From positions 2,480,001-2,544,000 of the forward strand of contig JAHQIY010000003.1 in NCBI GenBank assembly GCA_019054805.1: a stretch of 64,000 nt of DNA, in the 5' to 3' direction. Source of the DNA: Brachionus manjavacas. Its lineage: Eukaryota > Rotifera > Eurotatoria > Ploima > Brachionidae. Position 1 is the stretch's first letter, and every line of letters starts with the position of its first letter. Positions 32,736 to 43,896 of this stretch are shown one piece after another. The notes below the pieces were generated by a model that saw nothing but the letters and a program-made list of their open reading frames with translations, was not told the DNA's origin and did no database searches. Both the position numbers and the translations under genes were made by a program.

Positions 32736-33011
32736 CTAAAGTAAGATTATCAAAAAAATATGTTGACCATTAAATTTCAAAATTTCATAAGAAGAACCGA
32801 CGACACAGCCATAAGTTTCGCAAGTAGCACAACAACTTTGGCTCGTACAACGCCAACCAAATTTTTCTAGGACATTAAGATCTTGATTAGGATTTTTCAA
32901 ACGAAAAAAATGTCCTTTAAAAAATAGTTGCGGTTTATTTTTTTGAGAAAGTGTGACATGCCCTTTCTCTTCTAATTCGAGATTATTTAAATTATCAATT
33001 AATTGGTCCAT
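32736..33011 (-). CDS. FLYWCH zinc-binding domain ORF
   Basis: MDQLIDNLNNLELEEKGHVT is followed by SQKNKPQLFFKGHFFRLKNP, then FGWRCTSQSCCATCETYGCV and FNGQHIF. The order F-x-G-x-x-[FY] ... WRC-x(4)-C-x-A-x(3)-T ... NGxH is that of FLYWCH domains, with the last His of the H-x-H pair replaced by Phe where the frame runs into noise, probably past a lost splice site. FLYWCH domains occur in MULE transposases and in host DNA-binding proteins. It is the only cargo of the outer TIR element, with no DDE catalytic core. The ATG at 33011 is preferred over earlier non-ATG codons. Confidence 0.6.
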   Translation of the reverse strand: MDQLIDNLNNLELEEKGHVTLSQKNKPQLFFKGHFFRLKNPNQDLNVLEKFGWRCTSQSCCATCETYGCVVGSSYEILKFNGQHIFLIILL

Positions 33012-33249
33012 TAAACCCTTAAAATTTATTATTTTGATCAAAAAGTGTTTATTCTAAAAAGGAAAATAATTTGCTTTTTTGAAACAAATTTTTTATTAAT
33101 TGAATAATTTGTAGTCGCGTGTTTGTTATTTTGTACTTGCTTTTTTGAATCGTAAAAGCTAAAAAGTTGCTAATTTTTTGCTAATTTAGTTATGCTTTTA
33201 AAATTGAGATATTTTATTGTTTGCTGTTTTAAAATACTCCCAAACAGAG

Positions 33250-34990
33250 TGTACCAGTGAATTTTTGTATTTTTGTGCGGATTCAAGTGTAATTCTGGCC
33301 ATGTCACTTAAATTTGTCTTAACTTCTAGAAAATAAAAATCTCTCGATCGCTTAATTCCTTGGCGAAGAGAACACTAGGAATTATAATAAATTATTCCGC
33401 GTCGAATCATCAGCAGCTCATTCTATCTAAACCACCGCCAACAACAACAACAACAACAAATCTGAAAAGCCAATCCCTAGCAAAAACTGAACAGTTCGCG
33501 ATCAAAATATGAATTTTGAAGAGTGAATTTAATCGAACATAAGTAAGGTAGATAAAAGCTTGTTTTTGTTTGTGGGCCAAAATAAATTGATTTATCATAA
33601 TTTAGCTAGTTTTGTAATAGAAAGCGCTTAAGGCAGCATTTTGTAGATAGATGATGATTAATTTGCACACTATTCGGTCTGGACGCGTGTGCTCGTTTAG
33701 ACCAGGACAACTTAATGTTCAAGTCTAATAAATTAACTTTCATCAAAAATGTAAAATAGATGCAAAGCTTGGATCAATAAATCAATGTCAGAATAGCAAA
33801 GCGATATTTCAGGCTTTTGTTTAATAAGCTTGAATGGAAGTAATTATTTGCACTGAAGTTGTGCTGCTTTAATTAGAAAGACAGGGCCTAGTGAGCCGAT
33901 TTTTACATTATCTGATTTCGATTATAGATAAGGTTAAGTGTTCATAGATCTAACGCTCAAGTATAAAACAAGACACTGGCCATCAGCTCACTCTAAAATT
34001 AATGATAAAAATTTTCCTATCCGATTTGTGGCAAATTTTTTTGTCAAGACAAATTACTAGTCAAGACCTTAAGTAAAATGTTAACTCGAAAGCTATCAAC
34101 TTTTTTCCTAGTTCCAGCTCGGGGCGCTGATCCCTTTCATCGAGTTTGTTTACAAGATTTTTAAATATTTGCTGTTAATTCAATGCTTTCAAGAAAGATA
34201 AATGCTAATTTAAACACAAAGTTATGGATTTAAATTTTCGTTTAGAGATTTAGAAAATTTTCCACTCTCGGTCTGATAAAGCAGAAAAATTGCAACAAGA
34301 TGGCTTAGCTTTTGAATATTTGCCAGAGCTGAAAACAAGGGTTTGTATTCTCTATTTAAAATGGAGTTTGGGAATATTTTTTTCATGAAGTTGCGAGTGC
34401 CATTTCTTTTTTGTAAATTCTCATTTTTTATGTAGTGAAAATGGGCTAAATTCGATATTTCTTTTATTCAAAGAGGTCTAGGCGGTGGAAATTTAATTGG
34501 ATTGGTATTATTTGATAGGATTTAAAAAATTCAAACATTTTCGGTCAATTTTGAAAAAAAAATTTATTAAAAAAAAAAATATATACATTTAAAAAGAACG
34601 AGGTTTGTAAACTCAAATCAATCAATTTAATAAAATTAATTTAAATTCTATTATTTACATTTTTTCGAACAATAAAATTCACTTTTCCTTCTTACGAAAT
34701 CCACTTAGATTGACTTTTTTTATTTAAAGTTTGTTGTTGACATTTTTAAAAAAAAGACCATTTTAAAAATCAATAATCAATTAATAATCAATAATCAATT
34801 TATTTTTATATAGAAATTCAAAACAAACCAAGTAACGGTACAACCCTAAAGTGAATTTTTTTAATAAAAAGAGAACGGTTATCTGTTTGAAAAAAAAACG
34901 ATCAAAAAAAAAGAAAACAGGGTCAAAAATTACATATGGGCGATGAACTATCAAAATAGAAAAAAATTTTAATAGAGAAAAATCATCATA
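33250..34990. other. Unassigned, more balanced composition; contains a CAA microsatellite
   Basis: 33.25-34.45 kb is richer in G+C and poorer in homopolymers than its surroundings, with a (CAA)n run at 33438-33460. No frame, splice pattern or repeat stands out. It may be unique host sequence (intron or intergenic). The 62-codon minus-strand frame covering the CAA run only reads it as repeated Val. Confidence 0.35.
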
Positions 34991-34997
34991 TAGAATA

Positions 34998-35876
34998 CAG
35001 TGCTGCTACGATACCTTGAATCCAACATTTTTTACGTATATTAAGGTAAATTCACGATATTTTACCATATTTACCGTAAAATATGGTAATCTAAAAAAGG
35101 ATATTTTTCGTAAAATAACGATAATTATCGTCAATTGCCGATAATTATTGTAAAATTCAGTGAAAAAAAAAATTCCAAAATTTTTTGAAAAAAACCGATT
35201 TTCATGAAAAAAATTTTTTTTTTTGAAATTTTATTAAAGGAAAAAAATTAAAATTTGATTGAAATTTTTGACCAAAATTTAAGTAAATTTCGGTAAATTT
35301 TTGTAAAAAAAGGCAAAAAATGGTAAAAAATCAACAAAAGCTGCTGTTCGTGAAAATTTAAAGAAATGGTGACTGGTCAAATCATTAAATTCTGATTGTA
35401 AATCTTTTTTTTATACAGATCTATATATATGATTTTTGATAGTTTCTGTATTTAATAAAATAATTTAATATGTTAGTACTTAAATATTTAAATATTAATT
35501 TTCATGGCTTGTTTAAAAAAAATTGAATGAAATAGTAAAAAATACATTTTTCCTTTTTTGTTGATTTTTTACCAGTTTTTGCCTTTTTTTACAAAAATTT
35601 ACCGAAATTTACGTAAATTTTGGTCAAAAAAATTCAATCAAATTTTAATTTTTTTCTTTTTTTGAAAAATCAAAAAAAAAATTTTTTTCATGAATATCGG
35701 TTTTTTTCGAGAAATTTTGGAATTTTTTTTTTCACTGAATTTTACAGTAATTATCGGTATTTTACGAAAAATACCCTTTTTTAGATTACCATATTTTACG
35801 GTAAATTTGGTAAAATATCGTGAATTTACCATAATTTACGTAAAAATGGTTGATTCAAGGTATCGTAGCAGCACTG
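34998..35876. mobile_element. 879-bp foldback with about 330-bp arms
   Basis: Ends CAGTGCTGCTACGATACCTT and AAGGTATCGTAGCAGCACTG are exact complements. The left arm (to about 35340) and right arm (from about 35559) stay inverted-complementary with scattered differences. The A+T-rich centre is about 220 bases and has no ORF. The CAGTG terminus recalls hAT elements, but the immediate flanks give no 8-bp TSD. Instead AATAGAGAAAAATCATCA is repeated at 34971-34988 and 35884-35901. Open frames inside the arms are mirror images and not genes. Confidence 0.8.
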
Positions 35877-36006
35877 TTTATAAAATAGAGAAAAATCATC
35901 AAAGATTCAATTTCAATTTCATTAATCAATATTTTAAATTTATAAATTCTAAGAAACTCAATGAATCATTTTAATTCACCAACACTAAATAAAGACTATA
36001 AGCCGA

Positions 36007-36228
36007 TCAAGTATCCGCCAAAAAATAAACCGTCTGATTTTCAGTATCTTGTAGAGCTAATATGTATAATAAAAACAATTTAGATTTTTTTATTCGTGGC
36101 TTTGCCAATTTGCTAATTGATTTATTTTTGTCGCAGCGAACCTCTTTCCTATGACGGTGACTTGACCCTGTAATTCGTTTGAACAAAAGCAAATAAGCAT
36201 AGTACATTAAAAAAGAACCTATTTTCAA
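36007..36228 (-). CDS. Unrecognised basic ORF
   Basis: 73 codons with ATG. The middle part (SSHRHRKEVRCDKNKSISKL, AKPRIKKSK) is basic and the end is ALQDTENQTVYFLADT. The composition is more protein-like than neighbouring frames. No domain recognised, and no neighbour explains it. Confidence 0.25.
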   Translation of the reverse strand: MKIGSFLMYYAYLLLFKRITGSSHRHRKEVRCDKNKSISKLAKPRIKKSKLFLLYILALQDTENQTVYFLADT

Positions 36229-36365
36229 TTTTTAAATAAATATTAATTAAGTTAAATTAGAAATTATAAAAATCTTTTTTGATTTTTTTAAGCATGTACA
36301 TTTTGAAATCTTAATGTGTTTTTTTATAAATTAAATTTCTTTTCTATAATTTAATATTTTTTGCA

Positions 36366-37036
36366 TCGCCGAATTTGGGTATCTACTAATACTTTATTCA
36401 TAAAAAACTATAATCTACTTTTAAAGAAACCTGACACCCAACTGACCCCCGTTTTTCTTGGGAGAATTTAACGAGTTTTCTAAAATTGTGCGTTGTTTTT
36501 CTCCAGGAAGTAGAGTTAGTAAAAATTATTAGTAAAAATAAAAAATTTCGCTTCATTTAAGTTTATCAAATTTTAACGTAATTAAAAATTTAAGTCTTAG
36601 TCTTTGAATTTTTTTTTTAATTAATTGTTATAAATCAATAGTAATTTTTGTTAAAAAATTAATTAATAAAACCAAAAAAACAAATAATACAAATGTAAAT
36701 TAAATTTTTCTCAATAATTTAGAAATCATTTGAAATTCTCGAAAATTATACTTCCTGGAGAAAAACTAGGCACATTTTTAGAAAGCTCGTTAAATTCTCT
36801 TCAAGAAAAATGGGGGTCAGTTATATAAAATTAAGGGTCAGTAGGGGGTCGGGTTTTAAAAAATATGAAAATATTCAATTTTCACAAAAAACAAAAATTT
36901 TGGAGAAAAACTAATTTAATTTTTAAAAAATAGAGAAAAATTCAAACTAAATGATACATTAAAACTTTTGAACATATTTTTGCTTCGCAAAAAAAATGGG
37001 GGTCAGTGTTTTAGTAGGACCCCCGAATTTGGCGTA
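36366..37036. mobile_element. Foldback element with 73-bp inner arms
   Basis: The outer ends CGCCGAATTTGGGTATC and, reverse-complemented from the right, CGCCAAATTCGGGGGTCC match loosely. Inside, 36441-36513 and 36747-36820 are strong inverted copies (CTGACCCCCGTTTTTCTTG, GAATTTAACGAG and TTTTTCTCCAGGAAGTA words). The right side carries extra TGGGGGTCAGT copies (36811, 37006), so arm sequence has been duplicated there. No ORF or TSD found. Confidence 0.6.
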
Positions 37037-37039
37037 TTT

Positions 37040-39420
37040 TTTTTTGAAATAAATAATAATAAAGGACTTTCTGTCTATCAATTAAGAAAATATTATATAA
37101 TTAAATTTTGATCATTTGATTATGATCATGAACTTCAAGTGGCCTTCTTGTTTAAGATACAAGGAGCAGAGCTTTACTTTATTTTATTTTGTGACCGATT
37201 GTTTGCTATTCATTAATCTTAAAATTGATCCCCAAAGAGAAAATTAAATTGGAAAAAAAGTGACATTTAACAAAAAGCAATTTTTTTACTATGCTAATTT
37301 TTGTTAAGTTTTTTTCAATTTTAAATTGTAAAATTTAAAAGCGCTTTTTTTTAATTTAGAAAATTTAAAAAATACTTGTCATATTTTTTTTGTCAATAAT
37401 TATTTTGTTTATTAATTTTGTATCAAGTATATTTTTTCATGTCGAAATAATAAATCATTCTTGATATTTATCTAAAATTCAATATATGTTCCAAACAAGA
37501 AGACACGAATTTTTTTTTTTATAAGAATCACAAAATATTTTACCTATTTTTAATTTAAACTTAATTTTTACAAAAAATAATTCAAAAATTTTAATTTAAA
37601 TCTTCGAAATTTTAAATTTTTGAAATGATTTCATAAAAATAAAATAGACAAAAGATAAATCGGTCTATAATCGTATGGACACTAGCCTGTTGATTTACAT
37701 TTATATTATATAATAAAATAAGATTCAATATTTTTAATTAAAATAAAAATTAAAATTTAGCAAGAAAATTATTCATAGCATTTGAGTCTATGAAAGCCGT
37801 AAGTCATCCTGTCTAATGGGCATTGATCAAGGTAAATTAGTTTTTTTTTCAAATTAAAATCAAAGCAGAATTTAGTGAAATTTCAGAAAAAAATCTTTTT
37901 TCATTTTCTAAATTTTTTAATTTAATCCATTTATAAATAAATATCTACGAGTTGAAATTCTTTCGTTTTTGAAAATTTCAGAAAATTTCCCTTTTCTAAT
38001 TGAATATTCATTTAAAAAATAATTTAGTAAAATAACTAATTTTATTTTATATTTTTGAATTCAATCGGTTTAATTCAATATATCATTTGTTGCAAATCTT
38101 AAATCTTACTTGTGTAGGACCTGTGAAGTTTTGAAGGTCATATGATTTATCAAAAAATTTACCATCTTATTTTATTAATTTAATTTAAATTTTATATTGT
38201 ATTTTTAAAATATTTAAAAAAAGGGACAATAAACAGGAAGGAAAATTAAGCGAAAACAATAAATATATTTTAATCCTATAAACTGTTCAATACTAAGAAT
38301 TACTTAGCTAGACGCATAACGTCATACTAGTCCTCTGTGGAATCATAGACATGTAATTTGACTGGAGTTGGTATGTTTTTTCAGTTCTAATTTTCTTGTT
38401 CTGTTTCACTGATTAATCTTTTAAAAGTTTATTATGTTTTTTGTTTTCCAGAACTGGACGGTCTGGTGAACATATTTTAGGAAAATTTTTTGTTTACACA
38501 AATTTTACAATAAAAAATCTAGTTGAAAAAAAAACTCAAAATGTTTATTATATTATTTTACACAATAATTTAACTAAAAAGGAACATAAAAAGGAAAAAT
38601 TTATTTAAAATTATAAAAAAAAATTTTACTAGAAAAAATTTTTGATAAGATTAATTTATTAGATTGAATGTAAAATAAGCATAAAATGTACCAAAAAAAA
38701 CTGATTTTTCAAAAATAAATTTAAAATAAATTTTAAATTTTAAAAATTTTTAGACAGGCAATTAACAGCTATGTACTCTATGCGAAATTTTTTTATTTAT
38801 ATTTTTTTAAAAGAAAATAAAAAATGAATTTAACACTTATGGCTCGAATTTTAGAGACTAAGTTATCTGTCCCTTAAAACATTTATTGAAGAGTCAACAC
38901 TTAATTGGATTTTTTAAAATTTATTTTTTTTTTCAAAATCTACCAATTCTTTACAATACTTTTCTATACAATTTTTGTTTTTTCTTAAGCTAAGCTTTCA
39001 GAACATTTGCCTTTTTTGAGTTTCAATTAAGCTACTTTCTTTTAAGCTTTATCAATAAGTGTAATTTCTTTATCTACGGATCTAGCGTATTTTTTTCTTT
39101 GCTATCACATAAGCACCCACAGAAGAAATTCTATTATTCTAATAATAAATAGCTACTCTCTTGCCGCATTAAGAGAATCAAACTCTATTTAACTTTGATT
39201 TAAATTTTCTAATTTTCAAAAGAATTTATTAAATATTAAAGACTAATGTTTGAGTGTTACAAGTTTTTAAAATTTATTAAAGACTGTTCTATCATAAGAA
39301 TTAAAATATTAAAATATAATTATTAATTTTTTATTTTAACTTTTTATTTTAATTTTACCAATCCGTAATTTTTTCACCTAAAAACGAGATGAAGTTAAGG
39401 ACTTTAAGCTGATGTTTGAA
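37040..39420. other. A+T-rich stretch
   Basis: No gene or repeat recognised. Confidence 0.35.
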
Positions 39421-39425
39421 TCAAA

Positions 39426-39537
39426 AATTTAATTTAAACAATTTAAATAATAAATTGTTTAAATTAAATTAAAAGTGTATTTTCTAAAATAACAACATTA
39501 GGTTTTAGATTTTTACAATTTAAAGCCTAATGTTGTT
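39426..39537. repeat. Two neighbouring hairpins
   Basis: 39426-39445 and 39451-39470 form a perfect 20-bp stem with loop AATAA. 39491-39507 and 39521-39537 (AACAACATTAGG...) form a 17-bp stem with one mismatch. Confidence 0.7.
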
Positions 39538-39539
39538 GG

Positions 39540-40046
39540 TAGTGGCAGGAAAATTTAAAAAATTTATAAAAAATTTGATTAACGCAATTTTAACCAAGCA
39601 TTTATTTATGCTTTTTTTATATATTTTTATTTTCTATAAAGCGTGAAAAACACAAAAATTTTTTTTTTAAATACATCCTTTGAAATTTAAAATAACTTGT
39701 CTTTAAAAATCTTAAGTAATGGTCACAAAAAAAATGGAGATTTATTGAATAAAAAAAACACGTGTTTTGTCACGTTTTTATGAAGTTCTTCAATGCTCTA
39801 ATTTGTTGAATCTAAATGTAGCTATTCTAGAATATTTGAAATAATGATTACTATAAGGCAAATTTGTTATTTTTTTTAAATAGATTTTCTTTTACTTCAC
39901 TTATATTAAGAGATGAACATAATTATTTTTTTTTGAATTTATTCACAATTATGGTGTTAAAATTTAATTAATTAAAAAATGTAAAAAATTTGAGATTTTC
40001 ATTTATTCCTTAAAATAAATATTAATAAGAATAATTCGAGGTCTTG
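39540..40046. other. A+T-rich stretch
   Basis: No gene or repeat recognised. Confidence 0.35.
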
Positions 40047-40207
40047 TTAATTGATCTTGCACATTTCTTAAATAAAATTTTTACCTTATTTTTTTGATTA
40101 AGATCATACAAGAAAATACAAAAAATTTTAAAACAACTTAATTTTAATCAAAACATTTAAAACAAGCTTATTTTTCTTTATTCTTACGAAATGAGCAAGA
40201 TCTTGAA
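40047..40207. repeat. Small inverted repeat, 24-bp arms
   Basis: 40047-40070 (TTAATTGATCTTGCACATTT...) and 40184-40207 (ACGAAATGAGCAAGATCTTG) pair with a few mismatches. AAGATC/GATCTT words recur to 40290. Confidence 0.5.
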
Positions 40208-40296
40208 TTTTAAATCTTAATTTTAAAAATTTAGATTTGAGACTAGAAACTGATCTTATTGCTAATCATATCATATAAGATATTTTAAGATCCATT

Positions 40297-40450
40297 TTAA
40301 GATTCTTGTTCTGGCACTAAAGTAAATCTCGCCCAGGCTGGAACACTTTTGATTAAAAACGCATGGTCTATTTGTATTATCACGGGTTTAGGGCCGCATC
40401 CAACTCTGGAATAATTTAATGCGCCATCAAGACATCTTGAGTTTAAGACA
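40297..40450 (-). pseudogene. Unrecognised coding-like fragment
   Basis: The end of a minus-strand frame reads CLDGALNYSRVGCGPKPVII, QIDHAFLIKSVPAWARFTLV and PEQES. A similar phrase (AWVRCTLV) is encoded on the minus strand of the 157-bp MITE at 43.74-43.90 kb, and the DNA is similar there too (GCACTAAAGTAAATCTCGCC against GCACCAAAGTACATCTCACC). The two share an origin, possibly a Tc1/pogo-type transposon. Confidence 0.35.
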
Positions 40451-40559
40451 AAAATAAAAAAAAAAATTTTTTTATGCATTTGGTGCAGCATCAAGAATAA
40501 AAAATAAAATTTTAAAAAAATTACTATATTATTATTTTTTTTTGTTACTCTTGTAATCA

Positions 40560-41340
40560 TGTCACCCCTGGTTCTGCGTTAGCTTAAAGGAGTCAACATT
40601 ATTTTTAGACATCATTTAAATTTATTATTATAATGTAGAGCAATTAACAGGCATCGTACTATTCTCCTAGTGATTGTGTCACTTGCTGTGCCATTCATTA
40701 AAAATGAACCAGCATTGTGCCTTTTCTAGATGAAAAAATTCCCTAATCTGAAAGTGAAAAAGCAAAGAGGTTAAAAATGTGAATTGATAAATTTCGATTA
40801 AAAGCCAGATCGAGTGATATTTATAAGCTAGACTAAAATGGCATGGTATGGATTTTGAAATTCTTTTAAATTTTTTAAGGTTGCTTGAATGGCCACAAAT
40901 ACTGGATAGCAGATAATGGAATTTGAAGCGTGTACAAATAAGCCTATTAATTATCTTAGAAATTTAACTTTTGGCTAAGTGAATGCATTGCTAGAGCCTC
41001 CTCGAAGCTTCTAAAATGATGTAGATATCAAGAGATAAATAGCAATAATTGAACATAGGCTTAGCAAAAAAGAAAACTCAGCGCGATGGAAAATTTTTAT
41101 ACCATCGATGACAAAAAGTTTAGAAGGATGAGGCTCCATTGAGCGCATGGCTTGTTTGTTTGATCTAATTGAGCGAGGCGCAAAGGCACGCGCTCAGTCA
41201 AAGTCTTCTTCTCATTTTTCTTTATTGCTTCGATTTAAATCGAATCAAGACTTTAATTGAAATTTAAGTGCGGTTGTTCAGCCCGGTTCTTTAAGAGCTA
41301 AACAAATCTAATTAATATTTAATTAATGATTATTATTTTA
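40560..41340. other. Unassigned, more balanced composition
   Basis: No coding frame. Contains a 27-bp sequence (40877-40903, starting AAGGTTGCTTGAATGGCC) that recurs exactly at 42200-42226. Confidence 0.35.
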
Positions 41341-41344
41341 ATGA

Positions 41345-41430
41345 TTAAGAAAACAATATTTTTGGGTAAACATTTTTTACGAGTGTGTGGCTAATCAATA
41401 GAAAAGCGAGTAAACAAAACAACGCCTTGA
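41345..41430 (+). repeat. SINE body/tail piece, shared with 44835-44925
   Basis: AACAATATTTTTGGGTAAAC, GTGGCTAATCAATAGAAAAG and GCGAGTAAACAAAACAACGC then CTTGA match the second copy closely. 5'-truncated here. Confidence 0.7.
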
Positions 41431-41500
41431 TAGCCCGGACAGCCGAGTGGTTTGTGTGCTAGTCGTGCTGGTAGAGGGTCGAAGGCTCAATCTACGCACA
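41431..41500 (+). other. tRNA-like SINE head
   Basis: Pol III-type internal promoter words: an A-box-like CAGCCGAGTGG (41440-41450) and a B-box-like GGCTCAATCT (41484-41493) about 35 bases later, as in tRNA genes. CCGAGTGG resembles Leu/Ser tRNAs. The acceptor ends do not pair well, so a SINE head is likelier than a working tRNA. It directly follows the truncated SINE piece. Confidence 0.5.
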
Positions 41501-42100
41501 ATTAGGTCTTATTTTATTATGCAATAATTAGACAAGTTAATTTCGACAAAAGATTAAATTTTGTTAATTTAAATTTAATTCAAACAATTTATTTCATTCA
41601 AAAAAGTAAACAGAAAATACTTTAAATAAAAATGAAATTAAAAAAAGGGGTTTATAATTATAATAATAAAGTTGAATATAACTAAGCTTCAATAGAATTA
41701 TATTTATTGTTCTTTTAGTTCTGTTCTTGGTTTTATTTGGTATAAATTATTGAGCTAAATAAAAATATGTATTATTAATAAATATAAAATTTTCAAATAA
41801 TCGATTTAATTTTCTGTGTCAGAGTCATTATTGCATCAGATTATTAGTCTTTATTTCAATTTTTTAATTATCATCTATTAGAAGCTAACTTAAAGACATG
41901 ATTATTTATTAATTTTTTTTTTGGAGAAGGGAAAAATCGAATTTCTTTTTCTAACAGCGCTTTTTTACCCAAAAAAATTACAGTTTCCAAACATGTAATA
42001 GCTTCTTTTTTGAAAATGACTACTGAATGAATAATTATGATTGACTTAAATTTATCTTCTTGAAGAATAAACAATGAGCTATTTTTTTATTTTTTATTTT
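41501..42100. other. A+T-rich stretch
   Basis: No gene recognised. The minus-strand frame 41871-42074 is low-complexity. Confidence 0.35.
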
Positions 42101-42102
42101 TT

Positions 42103-43003
42103 TTCTGTACCGAGCCAGAGCTCCTTCAGATTCTTAAAAATAAAAATAAAGTAAAACTAGCTTAAATAAAATGTAAAGAAAGCTGAAAAGACATAATGAA
42201 AGGTTGCTTGAATGGCCACAAATACTTATTGTTTGTATCGAAGGGGTATCACAGGTTGTTGCATGTGACACATTTTTTCAAAGTTGAAGTTTCAGGAAAA
42301 ATAGAGGAAATAGTAAGGCAACAATTACACAATGGAGTTGGGTATTCAATTTATCTTGATTCAAAACCTGTCTGACAACCAATGGAATAGAATGACTCAG
42401 TCCTGTCCCAACATATCTCTCACTCAACTCAAAAAGCCGATTCGAGACTGTTAGTAATTTAAGTTTATTAAAAGCTTCATGATGCACGATGTTGGAGGGA
42501 GTATCATATTTTAACTTATGGATAGATCTGACTGCTGTATTCTGAATTGCTTGTAGTTTTTTGATATTATTTTCTGAAAATGAATTCAAGCAAGGAAAGA
42601 ATAGTCTAAAATTGATCCGACTAAAGGTTTAAATAAATTTCCTAGTGTATCTTGATTAAGACCCCATTTTTTGTTTAACAGTATCTTAATAAAATTTAGT
42701 ATTGCAGCGTTTTTTTAATTTCGTCTACCTAGAAACTTGATTTCTTTTTGGTTCATTATTCTGTTTCCATAAATTTTTAAGTTTAGATTATCACTCTCTT
42801 TTTTGTACCTAGAAAAGACTACTAAACACGACTTCTCTTTTCAACTGATATCTTCATTTTCCACTTAATAAGCCATTGTTCTAGTTTGTTGGTGTATTTA
42901 TTTATCTTATTTTCTAGGTTCACTTTTTTGTTGTAAATGAAGAATGTAACTAGATCATCTGCGAAAAGCAGAGAGTATTCATTATTTGTTTTGTCCTGAC
43001 TTT
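42103..43003 (-). pseudogene. LINE-A copy 5, with tail A
   Basis: The minus strand from about 42.98 kb gives a FADD-box region (YSLLFADDLVTFFI), the thumb with WLIKWKMKISVEK-like wording, and an open C-terminal frame (42589-42278) with NSFSENNIKKLQAIQNTAVR, KLKYDTPSNIVHHEAFNKLK and SNRLFELSERYVGTGLSHSI. A small deletion near 42.37 kb joins VVRQV to the next block. Tail A is at 42103-42132, separated from the coding end by about 140 bases that include the 27-bp repeat. 5'-truncated at the FADD box. Confidence 0.7.
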
Positions 43004-43009
43004 AAAAAA

Positions 43010-43628
43010 TAAGTCCGGACTTAAAGGGAGAGTGAAGTTGGGAGCAATTTTTTTTCAAAATTAAGATTAAAAAATTTTTATGACAAAAATTGAATTTTTT
43101 TTATAAAAATGAATTTGGAGTCATTAATATTTATTGATTATATATTTAATTATTAATTATAAACTGTTATTATTTTTGTTAGTTTTGCTATTAATTTTAG
43201 TTATTTCGGACAAATTTTTTTAAGATAACTAACATAATTAGTAAATACTTAGATAGAAAATTAAAAGAAAATTAAATGAAAATTTCAACATTCAAATTTT
43301 TTATATTGCAAAATTAACTTCCTAAATCAGTAATCGATTTTCAATATATTTTTTAATTTTTAAATTATCATCATATTTAATATTCTAAAATTTCGTATCA
43401 TATTTTATATTTTCAAATGAATTGCTCTGTACCAGAAAAAAAATGATTTCAAGTTCACACTTCCGGCCTTGAATTTGACTTGAGACTTAATGTGCACTCT
43501 GCAATATCCAAATGTACATTGCAAAGTGCACACCATCTAAACATTGCTGTTTTAAGTGAGTAATTTTTTGCACAATTTTGATGATTTAACCAAGTATTTG
43601 AGCATCAAAAATTGATCATAAACTTCAA
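43010..43628. other. A+T-rich stretch with one hairpin
   Basis: TGTGCACTCTGCAAT and ATTGCAAAGTGCACA near 43489-43535 form an imperfect hairpin. Otherwise nothing recognised. Confidence 0.35.
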
Positions 43629-43739
43629 GATGCCGTTAATGAAAGCCTCTTGGAGCATAATATTGAAGGGGTATCATATTTCAGCTTAAAAATAGATCAA
43701 ACTACTGAATTTTGGATTATTTGTATTTTTTTGATATTA

Positions 43740-43896
43740 CCGTAATATTTATAATCGTTCAATTATGCGTTCAATTATGCCTGCTTTTGGACAATGCACC
43801 AAAGTACATCTCACCCATGCTAAAAAAATTTTAATTTGATGTTTTAATTTGCATGTCTTAGCCTGTAGTGCAGCATAATCGAACGAGGGAATACGG
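43740..43896. mobile_element. 157-bp TA-flanked MITE (Tc1/mariner or pogo type)
   Basis: Compared with three other LINE-A copies, the sequence ...TTTTTTGATATTA/GTTTCTGA is interrupted here with TA on both sides (43738-43739, 43897-43898). The ends are CCGTA...TACGG. Inverted GTTCAATTATGC/GCATAATCGAAC words lie within 30 bases of each end. TA duplication and short TIRs are the rule for the Tc1/mariner superfamily. Confidence 0.8.

Larger units (their letters stand above)
31687..33241. mobile_element. Outer MULE-like TIR element with nested insertion, 8-bp TSD
   Basis: AAACAGAG lies at 31679-31686 and 33242-33249. The ends (GGTTCTGTATTATTTGAGCC and, reverse-complemented from the right, GGGAGTATTTTAAAACAGCA) align with small gaps and lead to AGCATAAYTAAATTAGCA on both sides. 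Subterminal AGCA/TTAGCAA words are repeated inward on both arms. Removing the nested element (31836-32636 plus one TSD copy) leaves about 744 bases. Its cargo is the minus-strand FLYWCH ORF at 32736-33011. Confidence 0.65.

Noticed and set aside
33410..33598. Minus-strand frame with poly-Val/Gly
   Set aside because: It is a reading of the CAA microsatellite.
35638..35974. Opposing open frames of 64 and 94 codons
   Set aside because: They lie in the right arm of the foldback and consist of reiterated F/K/I/R; they arise from the arm sequence, not from a gene.
41431..41500. Functional tRNA gene
   Set aside because: A and B boxes are present, but the acceptor stem does not pair convincingly and the sequence directly follows a SINE tail.
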